Origin: Olsenella sp. KGMB02461 | GTDB taxonomy: Bacteria; Actinomycetota; Coriobacteriia; Coriobacteriales; Atopobiaceae | NCBI RefSeq assembly: GCF_012584445.1 | Contig: NZ_JABAHI010000006.1 | Coordinates: 1-64,000, forward strand | Length of the DNA stretch: 64,000 nucleotides | Direction: 5' to 3' | Part shown: positions 55,741 to 63,837 of the stretch, one piece after another | Layout of the letters: every line of letters begins with the position of its first letter | Numbering within the stretch: position 1 is the stretch's first letter | Translations under genes and position numbers: made by a program | The notes under the pieces: model-generated | Database searches by the model: none | Told to the model about the DNA's origin: nothing | What the model saw: the letters and a program-made list of their open reading frames with translations, nothing else

Positions 55741-56412
55741 CTACGCCGCCTTCCGAAAGCGAGCGCGCCGCTCGAACAGGTTCATAGCCATGAGCACCAC
55801 GGCAGAAATGGCAAGGTTCACCAGCACCCACTGGAGGGCCCCAACATCATCGCCTGTGCGCCAAAGCTGGTAGACCGTAGTGGAGATGGTGGCCGTTTGA
55901 TTAGGGATATAGCCTGCCGCCATGGAGGTGGCGCCGTACTCGCCCAGTGCGCGGGCAAAAGCAAGCACGGCGCCCGCCACGATGCCAGACGCACAGGCGG
56001 GAAGCTTGACGCGCCAAAACACCCAGGCGTTGGACTTTCCCAGCGTACGGCCGGCTTGTGCAAGCCGCTCGTCAAACCCCTCGAATGCTCCCCGCGCCGT
56101 GCGATACATGAGCGGGAAGCTCACTACCACCGTTGCGAAGACCGCCGAGTACCAGGTCATCACGAGCCGCAGGTCAAAGGTGTCGAGCATCCATTCCCCC
56201 AGAGGACGCCTGGGCCCCAAAACCAACAAGAGCAGATAGCCCACTACGGTGGGAGGCAACACCAGAGGAAGGGTAAGCACCACGTCCAGGACTCCCTTGA
56301 GCCAGCGCGGGGCGCGAGCCACCACGTCGGCCAAGCCAATGCCGAGAAAGAACACCACCGCCGTCGCGATGGCGGCTATGCGCAGGGAGTTGAGCAGGGG
56401 GAAGAGGTCCAT
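55741..56412 (-). CDS. modB: Molybdate ABC transporter permease
   Basis: 223 residues with about five to six membrane helices. The characteristic LPLVLPPTVVGYLLLLVLG and the EAA-type loop region near AGRTLGKSNAWVFWRVKLP identify ModB. It forms the membrane channel for molybdate. The start is ATG 56412, 12 bases after the modA stop. Confidence 0.94.
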   Translation of the reverse strand: MDLFPLLNSLRIAAIATAVVFFLGIGLADVVARAPRWLKGVLDVVLTLPLVLPPTVVGYLLLLVLGPRRPLGEWMLDTFDLRLVMTWYSAVFATVVVSFPLMYRTARGAFEGFDERLAQAGRTLGKSNAWVFWRVKLPACASGIVAGAVLAFARALGEYGATSMAAGYIPNQTATISTTVYQLWRTGDDVGALQWVLVNLAISAVVLMAMNLFERRARFRKAA

Positions 56413-56424
56413 GGCGCGCCTTTC

Positions 56425-57297
56425 CTACTCGGCTAGAGGCGTGAAGCCCACAGCCTCGAACTCGGCGGCTGCCTTGGGGCCGCGGCAGAACTCCAAGAAT
56501 TTTTTGGCCTCATCCAAGTGCGCAGCCCCCTTGATGGCGGCGGCAGGATATACCACCTTGCCGCACATCTCCTCGGTAGCCTCCGCCACAGAGTCAAGCC
56601 CTGCGGAGAACGCATCGGTGGCGTAGACGATGCCGCAGCTCACTGCAGCCTCGCTCACCTGGGTAGTCACCTCTTTGACGTTGGATCCATAGGTGATGGA
56701 TCCGGCATCGGCCAGAGTCTTCTCATCGAGGTTGAGATAGGCAAGGATCTTCTGGGTGTATTGGCCCACGGGCACATCCTCATTGCCCATGGCGAGCACG
56801 ATGTCGCCCGCGGATAGTTTTTGCGCCATGTCTTCAAAGGAATTCACCGAGGCCGGGTTGCCGTCTGGCACCACGAGCACCACCTTGTTCTCCAATAAGT
56901 CGAAACGGGTGTCGGGTTCCACTAGGTCGAGACCCTCAGCATTGCCCTCGTTGCCCGCCTCCAGCTGGTTCATCTGCTTTTGAGCGGCAGAGATGAACAC
57001 GTCGCAGGGAGCGCCCTCTTGAATCTGGGTCTTGAGGGTGCCCGAAGAATCGAAGTTGAAGCTGGGCTCAGAGGAGCTCTCCTCGGCAAAAAGCTCGCCG
57101 ATCTTGGTCAAAGACTCGGTAAGGGACGCAGCGGCAAAGACGACCAACTCCTGCTTGGGATTGTCTTGAGCCCCTTGTTTGGAGTCGGTTTGGGCATCGT
57201 TTGCGTGCTCTGGCTGGGAATTTCCGCAACCGGCAAGGACACCGGCTGCTGCGGCAGAGGCAGTGGCACAGAAGGCGCGACGAGACACAGGTTTCAT
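56425..57297 (-). CDS. modA: Molybdate-binding lipoprotein
   Basis: 290 residues. A twin-Arg-containing signal (SRRAFC) with lipobox LAGC (Cys near residue 24) and an acidic linker precede the binding domain. The domain has VVFAAASLTESLTKIGELF, FNFDSSGTLKTQIQEGAP and VALVVPDGN-type motifs of oxyanion-binding ModA. It captures molybdate outside the membrane for ModBC. First of the mod genes, 62 bases after xdhC. Confidence 0.95.
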   Translation of the reverse strand: MKPVSRRAFCATASAAAAGVLAGCGNSQPEHANDAQTDSKQGAQDNPKQELVVFAAASLTESLTKIGELFAEESSSEPSFNFDSSGTLKTQIQEGAPCDVFISAAQKQMNQLEAGNEGNAEGLDLVEPDTRFDLLENKVVLVVPDGNPASVNSFEDMAQKLSAGDIVLAMGNEDVPVGQYTQKILAYLNLDEKTLADAGSITYGSNVKEVTTQVSEAAVSCGIVYATDAFSAGLDSVAEATEEMCGKVVYPAAAIKGAAHLDEAKKFLEFCRGPKAAAEFEAVGFTPLAE

Positions 57298-57359
57298 AGG
57301 ATTCCCTTTTCTTGTGTGGCCCTGACCCCTATGGCACAGGCCGAAAAACGAATGGATGT

Positions 57360-58370
57360 CTACTGTTGGTAATGGGTGCCACCGGCTCGATGGCGGACCA
57401 TCTGGGCCACCACCGATACGGCAATCTCGGCTGGCGTGACAGCGCCGATGTCATCGCCGATGGGCAGATGAAGGGCCGCCACCTCGGCAGGCGAAATCCC
57501 CGCACGCGCAAGCTCCGCGTCGAACAAGGCACGCTTGGATCGGCTGCCGATGCAACCCACATAGGTGGGATGGCGGGTCATGGCAGCTTTGAGCACGTCG
57601 AGGTCTGCCACATGGCCATGGGTCATGACCACCACATAGTCGCTGGGGCCTATGGGCAGGCTTTGAGCCAGCGGGACAAAGTCGCCACAGCGCACCGCGC
57701 GAGCCAGCGGAAACCTCTCTGGCCGCGCAAGCTCCGGGCGATCGTCGGCCACTTCGCACACAAACCCCACCGCGGCCAGTGCGGGCACCAAGGCCGCCGA
57801 GACATGGCCGGCGCCAAAGATATAGACCACCGGCTCTGCCACCGGCTCTTCAACGTAGATGCGGGCGTCTGGGTACCAGCGGGTGGCATTGGCCCCTGGG
57901 ATGCATGGCCCTGCCATCTCGGGCTCCTGGCTGCGCACCGCGAGGGTTGCCGGGCCTTGCTCGGGCCAATGGGCCTCCAGCCATAGCTGTGCCCCCTCGT
58001 CGAAGGCGTCGAGCAGCTGGGCGAGAAAGACAGAGTCTGAAGGGGCCAGCCGATGGATGCCTATCAAGGCATCGCCCCCGCATGCCATATGCGTGATGGA
58101 GTGGGTGTACCAGGTGAGGTCATCGGTTGGCCCCGTGCCGCTGGCGGCTGCCAGGCAACGTTCTTGTGCCATAGCCTCGACCTTGCCTCCGCCCACAGTG
58201 CCCACAAAAACGCCGTCGTCCACCAAGGCCATGGCAGCCGAGGCCTCGCGAGGCATGGACCCGCGGCAGGACAGCACCGCCGCCAGGACCGTTGGCGCCC
58301 CTTGGGCAAAGGAACGGGCGACTCGCTCCACAAAGCGAGGGTCGCGCAGGGTGCCGGTGAAATCTGCCAT
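57360..58370 (-). CDS. xdhC: XdhC/CoxI family molybdenum cofactor maturation protein
   Basis: 336 residues. The N-terminal XdhC/CoxI domain contains VLSCRGSMPREASAAMAL and GTVGGGKVEAMAQ. The C-terminal Rossmann domain starts VYIFGAGHVSAAL, with YVGCIGSRSKRALF and a late GDDIGAVTPAEIAVSVVA. It binds and sulfurates the cofactor before insertion into xanthine-dehydrogenase-type hydroxylases. ATG 58370 has its AGGAGG inside the end of yqeB. No hydroxylase structural gene is in this window. Confidence 0.93.
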   Translation of the reverse strand: MADFTGTLRDPRFVERVARSFAQGAPTVLAAVLSCRGSMPREASAAMALVDDGVFVGTVGGGKVEAMAQERCLAAASGTGPTDDLTWYTHSITHMACGGDALIGIHRLAPSDSVFLAQLLDAFDEGAQLWLEAHWPEQGPATLAVRSQEPEMAGPCIPGANATRWYPDARIYVEEPVAEPVVYIFGAGHVSAALVPALAAVGFVCEVADDRPELARPERFPLARAVRCGDFVPLAQSLPIGPSDYVVVMTHGHVADLDVLKAAMTRHPTYVGCIGSRSKRALFDAELARAGISPAEVAALHLPIGDDIGAVTPAEIAVSVVAQMVRHRAGGTHYQQ

Positions 58371-58371
58371 C

Positions 58372-59178
58372 TTAGGCCTCCTGTGTTTCACGAGGGAATG
58401 CACGGAAGTGTTCCACTGCCTCCAACACGCCGCCCGCCACGGCCCTGGCTTTATCGGAGACCGAGAAGCAATGGGAGACCTCGCAACGAGGGTCGATGTC
58501 GCCGGACTTCATCCCGCGGGTCACCCTCAGGCCATCTTGAAGAAGGCCGCGCAAGACGCCATCGATAGTGGCGACAAGCGGGACGCCGTCCACCGTGGCC
58601 ACCACATCGCCCGCGGACACCACGTCGCCTATAGCACGCACGCCCAGAAAGGCGCCGTCGGCAGGTGCGCGGAGCACGCGCTCTGTGGTGTATCCGCCTA
58701 TATTTCCCGGAATGCCCGTATTGGGCGCAGGCGAGCCCTGATAATACACGCGGCCCAAGTCATGGCCACGCTGGGTCTCCACGGCGGCATCCACGTCTAT
58801 TGAGGCGGTGAAGCCGGGGCCCACTCCCACCACGATGGGGGCCATGGAGCGTGTGGTGCCCAAGTTGCGCTTGGCGAGGATGGCATCTACCAGGGCATCC
58901 GGCGCCAGATCCGGGACAAAGCGGCCGTCAGGGTCCACCATCACCGCCACGTTGCCCGCGGCCAACGCCTCAAACGCGCTTTTGGGCCCGTCGACCGCCA
59001 CACCGCGTATGTCCTCCACGGTAGCCTCCCCTAGACGCACTGCCTCAGAAAAGCACACCGACCGCCTCACAGAAGTGGGCTCTGCAACGTCGAGCATGAC
59101 CACATCCATACCCGCACGACTGAGTCGCACTGCACATCCTGAGGCAAGGTCGCCGGCGCCGCGTATACAGACGAGCAT
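58372..59178 (-). CDS. yqeB: YqeB family selenium-dependent molybdenum hydroxylase system protein
   Basis: 268 residues. The N-terminus MLVCIRGAGDLASGCAVRL is a Rossmann-type start characteristic of YqeB/EF2563 proteins; GVGPGFTASIDVDAAVETQRGH and GIPGNIGGYTTERVLRAP are also conserved. This family travels with yqeC, yedF and selD and is linked to maturation of selenium-dependent molybdenum hydroxylases; the reaction is unknown. ATG 59178 is preceded by GAAAGGGG. Confidence 0.92.
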   Translation of the reverse strand: MLVCIRGAGDLASGCAVRLSRAGMDVVMLDVAEPTSVRRSVCFSEAVRLGEATVEDIRGVAVDGPKSAFEALAAGNVAVMVDPDGRFVPDLAPDALVDAILAKRNLGTTRSMAPIVVGVGPGFTASIDVDAAVETQRGHDLGRVYYQGSPAPNTGIPGNIGGYTTERVLRAPADGAFLGVRAIGDVVSAGDVVATVDGVPLVATIDGVLRGLLQDGLRVTRGMKSGDIDPRCEVSHCFSVSDKARAVAGGVLEAVEHFRAFPRETQEA

Positions 59179-59313
59179 GAAGCCCCTTTCTTTTCGTTGT
59201 AGCAACGAACGACCAACGCTTGCAAGAACAATCCCCAGGTTGCTTTCCTCCCCCATCGTGGCGAAGGCAAACCGTCAGACCTTCTGGCACCCAGGAATGA
59301 GCGCGATGACACG

Positions 59314-59922
59314 CTAAACGGTGACGACCCCTGACTGCCCTGAGAGAATCTGCGCGATCTCATAGAGATTGGTGACAGAGCCCACCGCAAGAGCGTCTCT
59401 CAGATGATGGAAGTCCAGGCATGTACCGCAGGTAAGGATGGCGCACCCTCGACGTTCCAGTGCACGGATGTCTTCCACCGTGTCGCTCCCCTGGCAGGTA
59501 AGGCGAGCGCCGTCGTTGAAAAACAGGCAGCACGCAGGCACTTTTTCCTGCTGAGATAGTGCATAGATGAGGCCTTTTACCAGGATATGGCCCAATTCAG
59601 GGTTGCCTTGGCCCATGGAAGCAGAGCCAAAGGCAAAAATTGCCGGTCCGCTGGCAGGGATGTCACACAGCCCCTCTGCCTCTTGATCTGGCGAACCCAC
59701 CTCGACAACGCCCTGAGGCACCAACGTCATAAGGGTGTAGCCGCCCTTAGCCCTCACCTGAAGGGAGCAGCCCTTCTCGGCAGCCAAACGAGTGAGGTTT
59801 CCCTGGGCGGTCTCATCGTCCACGAGCACTTCCAAGACCTCGCCGGCTGGAAGGTCTTTGAGAGCTTGGAGGGTCATGATGACAGGCTTGGGACAGGTGA
59901 TGCCACGGGCGTCGATCTGCAT
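59314..59922 (-). CDS. yedF: YedF selenium metabolism protein (TusA-like plus DsrE-like domains)
   Basis: 202 residues. The N-terminal TusA/SirA-like domain has DARGITCPKPVIMTLQAL with the Cys-Pro-x-Pro motif. The C-terminal DsrE-like domain contains VPACCLFFNDGARLTCQGSDT and CAILTCGTCLDFHHL, with several Cys. It is proposed to carry selenium or sulfur for the labile selenium cofactor. The start is ATG 59922 with AAAGGAG upstream. A ModE-like palindrome lies in the promoter region shared with yqeC. Confidence 0.93.
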   Translation of the reverse strand: MQIDARGITCPKPVIMTLQALKDLPAGEVLEVLVDDETAQGNLTRLAAEKGCSLQVRAKGGYTLMTLVPQGVVEVGSPDQEAEGLCDIPASGPAIFAFGSASMGQGNPELGHILVKGLIYALSQQEKVPACCLFFNDGARLTCQGSDTVEDIRALERRGCAILTCGTCLDFHHLRDALAVGSVTNLYEIAQILSGQSGVVTV

Positions 59923-59945
59923 GAGAGCTCCTTTGCCAATGGGGT

Positions 59946-59973
59946 ATCGTTGTATATATGAATACTTAACGAT
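59946..59973. promoter_or_regulatory. ModE-like operator between yedF and yqeC
   Basis: ATCGTTGTATA-TATGAA-TACTTAACGAT has 11-6-11 architecture, the layout of the E. coli ModE site (ATCG-TATATA, spacer, TATATAACGAT type). Eight of eleven arm positions are symmetric. It lies 24 bases from the yedF start and 68 from yqeC, so it could control both. A ModE-type DNA-binding domain is encoded 3 kb away. Confidence 0.6.
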
Positions 59974-60040
59974 GGCTGGAAATGACCCAGTCCCTCCGTA
60001 TCTTTCAAGAACCCTACCAGACTCTAAGTGAGGGGGCCAA

Positions 60041-60724
60041 ATGAATATTCTTGACTTTCTCCAAACGGCACCCAGTAGCACCTATGTGGCGGGGAGCGGG
60101 GGAAAGACCTCGTTGATAGCCCATCTGGCAAGGGTTCTGCCAGGCACCTGCGTGCTGACGACCACCACTCGGGTGCTCCCTTTCGAGGGGATCCCCTTGC
60201 TGGGCGATGCGGACCCCAACCAAGTGGCCTTGGCGCTCAGGAGCCATCGGGCGGTGTGCGTGGGGGCGCCGGCAGACCAGGGCAAGCTGGCTGAGCCTTC
60301 CTGCGGGGTGGAGGCGCTCGCCTCGGCAGCTGACTACCTGCTGGTGGAAGCCGACGGCTCCAAGCGCCTCCCCCTCAAGGCCCACGAGCGCTTCGAGCCA
60401 GCGATTCCCTCTCACGCCCAATCGCGCGTGCTGGTAGTAGGCGCCTCTGGCTTTGATCGGCCCATCGCCCAGGCAGTGCACCGGCCCCACATCTTTTGCA
60501 GCCTCACGGGCAGCTCCTTAGAGGATGCGGCCACCCCCGAGCTTGTGGCGCGGGCAGTGGCGGCTGAGGCTCTGGCAGACGCGGTCTTGGTGAATCAGGT
60601 GGACCCCCATGACCGAGCCGCCCTCGAAGCTTCCCAAAGGTTTGCCGCAGCCCTTCGCAAAGCAGGCTTTAGAGGACGGCTGGGCGCAGGCTCGGTCCTG
60701 GCCGATTGGGCCATGGAGCTGTGA
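60041..60724 (+). CDS. yqeC: YqeC selenium cofactor biosynthesis protein
   Basis: 227 residues. A nucleotide-binding loop, YVAGSGGKTSLIAHLA (about residues 15-30), is followed by VLTTTTRVLPFEG and the family signature YLLVEADGSKRLPLKAHERFEP split across positions 105-125. YqeC is required for selenium-dependent molybdenum hydroxylases and is thought to be a kinase-like enzyme, reaction unknown. It is the only plus-strand gene in this cluster and diverges from yedF. GAGGGGG precedes the ATG. Confidence 0.93.
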   Translation: MNILDFLQTAPSSTYVAGSGGKTSLIAHLARVLPGTCVLTTTTRVLPFEGIPLLGDADPNQVALALRSHRAVCVGAPADQGKLAEPSCGVEALASAADYLLVEADGSKRLPLKAHERFEPAIPSHAQSRVLVVGASGFDRPIAQAVHRPHIFCSLTGSSLEDAATPELVARAVAAEALADAVLVNQVDPHDRAALEASQRFAAALRKAGFRGRLGAGSVLADWAMEL

Positions 60725-60895
60725 CCTTCCGGCCATCGCGAAACCGCGATCCTTAAAAGCTCGATCACCTGGGCACCCGCCAAAAAGCCCCATGCTGCCC
60801 AAGACTGAACCGCCCCCCTTGGACTTTGGCCCTTTATCCAAGATTGGAAGACGCATCCACAGGAAGCATGAGGCCTAGGGGCGGGCGTGAGGGCA

Positions 60896-61279
60896 CTAGA
60901 CCCTGGCTACAGCCTTGATCTCGACTTTTGCGCCCTTGGGAAGCGCCACTACCTGGAAAGCCGCGCGTGCCGGGAAGGGCTCGGAGAAGAACTCGGCATA
61001 GACTTCGTTCATGGCGCCGAACTCGGCGATGTCGGTGAGCAGGACGGTGGTCTCTACTACGTCCGCCATAGAGGCGCCGGCCTCGGCCAGGATGTGCTTG
61101 ATGTTGGTGAGGCTCTGACGGGTCTGGCTGGCGATGTCGTCGCCGGCAAATTCGCCGGTGGCAGGGTCGATAGGCAGCTGGCCCGACACGTTGATCGACA
61201 GGCCTTCAGCTGCCACAGCCTGGCTGTAAGGGCCGATGGCGGCAGGGGCGTTGGTGCTGGTGATGGCGCGGTTGTTCAT
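60896..61279 (-). CDS. ridA: RidA family reactive intermediate deaminase
   Basis: 127 residues. The RidA core is complete: AIGPYSQAV at the N-terminus, VSGQLPIDPATGEF, and the active-site Arg in PARAAFQVVALPKGAKVEIKA. RidA hydrolyses reactive enamine/imine intermediates to ketoacids and ammonia. Position after the hydantoinase gene suggests use in purine or amino acid breakdown (diaminopropionate-type intermediates). 92 bases separate it from hyuA and include one dispersed 9-mer. Confidence 0.93.
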   Translation of the reverse strand: MNNRAITSTNAPAAIGPYSQAVAAEGLSINVSGQLPIDPATGEFAGDDIASQTRQSLTNIKHILAEAGASMADVVETTVLLTDIAEFGAMNEVYAEFFSEPFPARAAFQVVALPKGAKVEIKAVARV

Positions 61280-61371
61280 GAGGTTCTCCTAACGTTGTCT
61301 CACCCGCCAGAAAGCGGGGCAGTGACCCATGGGATAGCGAGGCTGCCGAGAAGATCGGCAACCAGTGAGTG

Positions 61372-62778
61372 TTAAGGGATATCTGGCCCGTCATCGACGC
61401 GCCGAGGCTCGCAGCCCGGATGGCGATGCACGTAACGGCCTGGTTTTGAGCCGGTAGGCTCGCCCTTCTCGGCAGCCAGCTGCCCGTTGACAAAGACGAA
61501 GCGCGGCATGCCTTGGGCCTCGAAGCCCTCGTAGGGGGTATAGTCCACGGCCTGATGCTGGTTTTTCACCGAGATGACCCACTCCACGGACGGGTCCCAG
61601 ACGCAGATGTCGGCATCGGATCCCGCAGCCAGGCGCCCCTTTTGAGGATACATGCCAAAGACTCGAGCCGGGTTCTCGCTCATCAGGCGGCAGAGATCCT
61701 CGGGGCCCAGCTCATTGGCGAAGAGCGTGTGGATAAGGGCTGGACGGTGCTCAACCCCTGGACCGCCGTTGGGGATCTGACGGAAATCGTTGAGCCCGCG
61801 ATCCTTTTGGCCAAAAAGGTTGAAGGAGCAATGGTCGGTGGCAAGCGTGTCGATGGCGCCCTGCACCAGGGCTTCCTGAAGCACCAGCCGATCCTTGGGC
61901 TTTCGCGGCGGCGGGCTCATCACGTACTTCGCACCCTGGAAGTCAGGCTCCAAGAAGCACGTGTCATCAAGCAAAAGATACTGAGGGCACGACTCCACGC
62001 ATACATCGACGCCGCGGGCCTTGGCCGCCTCGATGGCCTCGAGCCCCAACGCCGTGGAAAGATGCACCACGTTGACCCTCGCTCCGGAGAGCTCGGCCAA
62101 ATAGAGCAGCCGGGAGATCGCCTCGGCCTCGCAGATGGAAGGCCTGCTCATAGGATGACCTTCAGGCCCGGTGATGCCAGCTTCGAAAACGCGTTTCTGG
62201 AGGCTGTCTACCAAGTCGCCGTTCTCACAGTGCACGCAAAGGATTCCGCCGGCCGGCTTGATCGTCTCAAGGACGTCGAGCATCTGGTCGTCGGTGAGAC
62301 GGAGGTGGTCATAGGCGAAGTAGGTCTTGAACGAAGTGACGCCAGCCTCGAACATGGCGGGGATGTCGGCCTTGGTCTGCTCGTTCCACTCGGCGATGGC
62401 CATATGAAAGCCGTAATTGGCGGTGCAGGTGCCATCAGCGCGGCGATGCCACTCAGCCAAGGCCTCAGGCATCGTGGTGCCGCGGTCTTGAGTGGCGTAG
62501 TCCACGATGGTGGTAGTGCCTCCACAGGCAGCGGCTCGAGTGCCCGTCTCGAAGGAATCGGCGGTCCAATCCATGCCGGTCCAGCATTGCATATGGGTGT
62601 GAGCATCGATGAAGCCCGGATAGACATAGCAGCCCGAAGCATCAAAGACTTCCTCATACCCCTCCCGAGAAGAAACGCCGCCGGGAACCACGCTGGCGAT
62701 GGTGTCACCCTCGATAACGAGGTCGCCGCTGACGAGACCGGCTGGGGTGACAAGGATGCCGTTGGCGATGAGTTTCAT
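61372..62778 (-). CDS. hyuA: Hydantoinase/dihydropyrimidinase family amidohydrolase
   Basis: 468 residues. Metal-binding motifs: GFIDAHTHMQ (His-x-His type), carboxylated Lys in TSFKTYFAYD, ligand His in CVHCENGD and NVVHLST, and Asp in LATDHCSFN. It opens cyclic amides such as hydantoins, dihydropyrimidines or purine breakdown products. In E. coli the related ssnA/hyuA genes sit with ygeW, ygfJ, yqeB and yqeC, as here. The start is ATG 62778; AAGGAGG lies 12 bases upstream within the tail of the preceding gene. The exact substrate is unknown. Confidence 0.9.
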   Translation of the reverse strand: MKLIANGILVTPAGLVSGDLVIEGDTIASVVPGGVSSREGYEEVFDASGCYVYPGFIDAHTHMQCWTGMDWTADSFETGTRAAACGGTTTIVDYATQDRGTTMPEALAEWHRRADGTCTANYGFHMAIAEWNEQTKADIPAMFEAGVTSFKTYFAYDHLRLTDDQMLDVLETIKPAGGILCVHCENGDLVDSLQKRVFEAGITGPEGHPMSRPSICEAEAISRLLYLAELSGARVNVVHLSTALGLEAIEAAKARGVDVCVESCPQYLLLDDTCFLEPDFQGAKYVMSPPPRKPKDRLVLQEALVQGAIDTLATDHCSFNLFGQKDRGLNDFRQIPNGGPGVEHRPALIHTLFANELGPEDLCRLMSENPARVFGMYPQKGRLAAGSDADICVWDPSVEWVISVKNQHQAVDYTPYEGFEAQGMPRFVFVNGQLAAEKGEPTGSKPGRYVHRHPGCEPRRVDDGPDIP

Positions 62779-62795
62779 AATGCGCTTGTCCTCCT

Positions 62796-63719
62796 TCACG
62801 AACGAGTGTCAAGGCGCCGAAGCTGTTCAGGCGTGTCGATGTCTGCCACAGAGGCAGGACTGGCCGCCTCTACCAAGATCACGCGACTGGCTATATCCGG
62901 GCGCGATTCGATGAGAGACGCCCCGCCCCTGTCGCCTTGCAGCCCTTCCAGCGCGCTCAAGAGGTCGCGGGGCCAGAGCACAGGATTGGCCGCCCGCCCT
63001 CTGGCAGCCAGCCGCACGACCGCTGTGGGGTGAGTGCGATGGGCAGCCACCAGCGCTTCTACGTCTGCCTGTGACAGCTGAGGCTGATCGCCGCACACAA
63101 ACAGGCAGCCCGCAGCGTCTCCTATGGCCCCAAGCCCTGCCTTCACCGAGTCTGAGATGTCAGGGCCTGCAGGAGCCACGCATCGATACCCTGCTGCCTC
63201 TGCCAGCTCGGCCACAGGGCCGGGAGCGGCGGCCACCACAGTGTCCAGAAGGCCGCCAGGCAGCGCCGCAAGGGTGTGTTCCAGCACGGGCTTGCCGTCG
63301 AGTTGAGCCAGAAGCTTCTGGGACCCAAATCGCGTGGCACGCCCGTTGGCCAGCACCACGCAGGCACAGCGAGGCACCTCGAGTAGGCCTTCGAAACAGG
63401 TAGAGAACGCAGCCTCTGCAGCTTGCTCGCAGACAGCTTCGAAATCCTGATAGCGAGTGAGGAAGTCGAGCCCCTGAGGCGTGAGCTCCGATGAGCCGCC
63501 GTCAGCCCCGCCGATGCGGCGGGTCAAAAGAGGGAAGCCCAGCGCAGACTCCGCATTCTTGATTATGCGATTGGCCTTGGAATAGCTCATGCTCATCTCA
63601 CGGGAGACGGCTGAGAGGCTTCCCAATCGGGCGACTCCTTCCAAGAGCCTCTGGGGGCCAGGGCCAAAGAAACGGGCTCCATCGTTATCAAGGATCGACG
63701 CGTGTACTGACGGCCTCAT
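62796..63719 (-). CDS. ModE-type HTH fused to MocA/YgfJ-like nucleotidyltransferase
   Basis: 307 residues in two parts. Residues 20-92 match the ModE winged-helix domain: LLEGVARLGSLSAVSREM, SYSKANRIIKNAE, and the GGADGGSSELT wing. Residues 118-307 are a MobA/MocA-like NTP transferase: VVLANGRATRFGSQKLL, then LFVCGDQPQLSQADVEAL and a late LQGDRGGASLI. The enzyme half should attach CMP to molybdopterin. The Mop sensor domain of true ModE is absent, so the protein may couple cofactor status to transcription. ATG 63719 follows GAGGGGAGAG. Stop to hyuA start is 17 bases. Confidence 0.85.
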   Translation of the reverse strand: MRPSVHASILDNDGARFFGPGPQRLLEGVARLGSLSAVSREMSMSYSKANRIIKNAESALGFPLLTRRIGGADGGSSELTPQGLDFLTRYQDFEAVCEQAAEAAFSTCFEGLLEVPRCACVVLANGRATRFGSQKLLAQLDGKPVLEHTLAALPGGLLDTVVAAAPGPVAELAEAAGYRCVAPAGPDISDSVKAGLGAIGDAAGCLFVCGDQPQLSQADVEALVAAHRTHPTAVVRLAARGRAANPVLWPRDLLSALEGLQGDRGGASLIESRPDIASRVILVEAASPASVADIDTPEQLRRLDTRS

Positions 63720-63756
63720 CTCTCTCCCCTCGTCGGTCAGGCCGGATCCATCGACT

Positions 63757-63792
63757 GCGGGCCGGGCACGCAAACGCACGCACCCGGCCCGC
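63757..63792 (-). terminator. Hairpin between ygeW and the ModE-MocA gene
   Basis: GCGGGCCGGG and CCCGGCCCGC form a perfect 10-bp stem with a 16-base loop. No T-run follows on the minus strand; it may attenuate transcription rather than stop it. Confidence 0.5.
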
Positions 63793-63837
63793 CTAGACTT
63801 CAAACGACCTCAGATCACACAGGTGTATGAACCCAGT

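Noticed and set aside
57298-57359. Moco riboswitch upstream of modA
   Set aside because: The gap between xdhC and modA is only 62 bases, too short for the aptamer, and no matching structure was seen.
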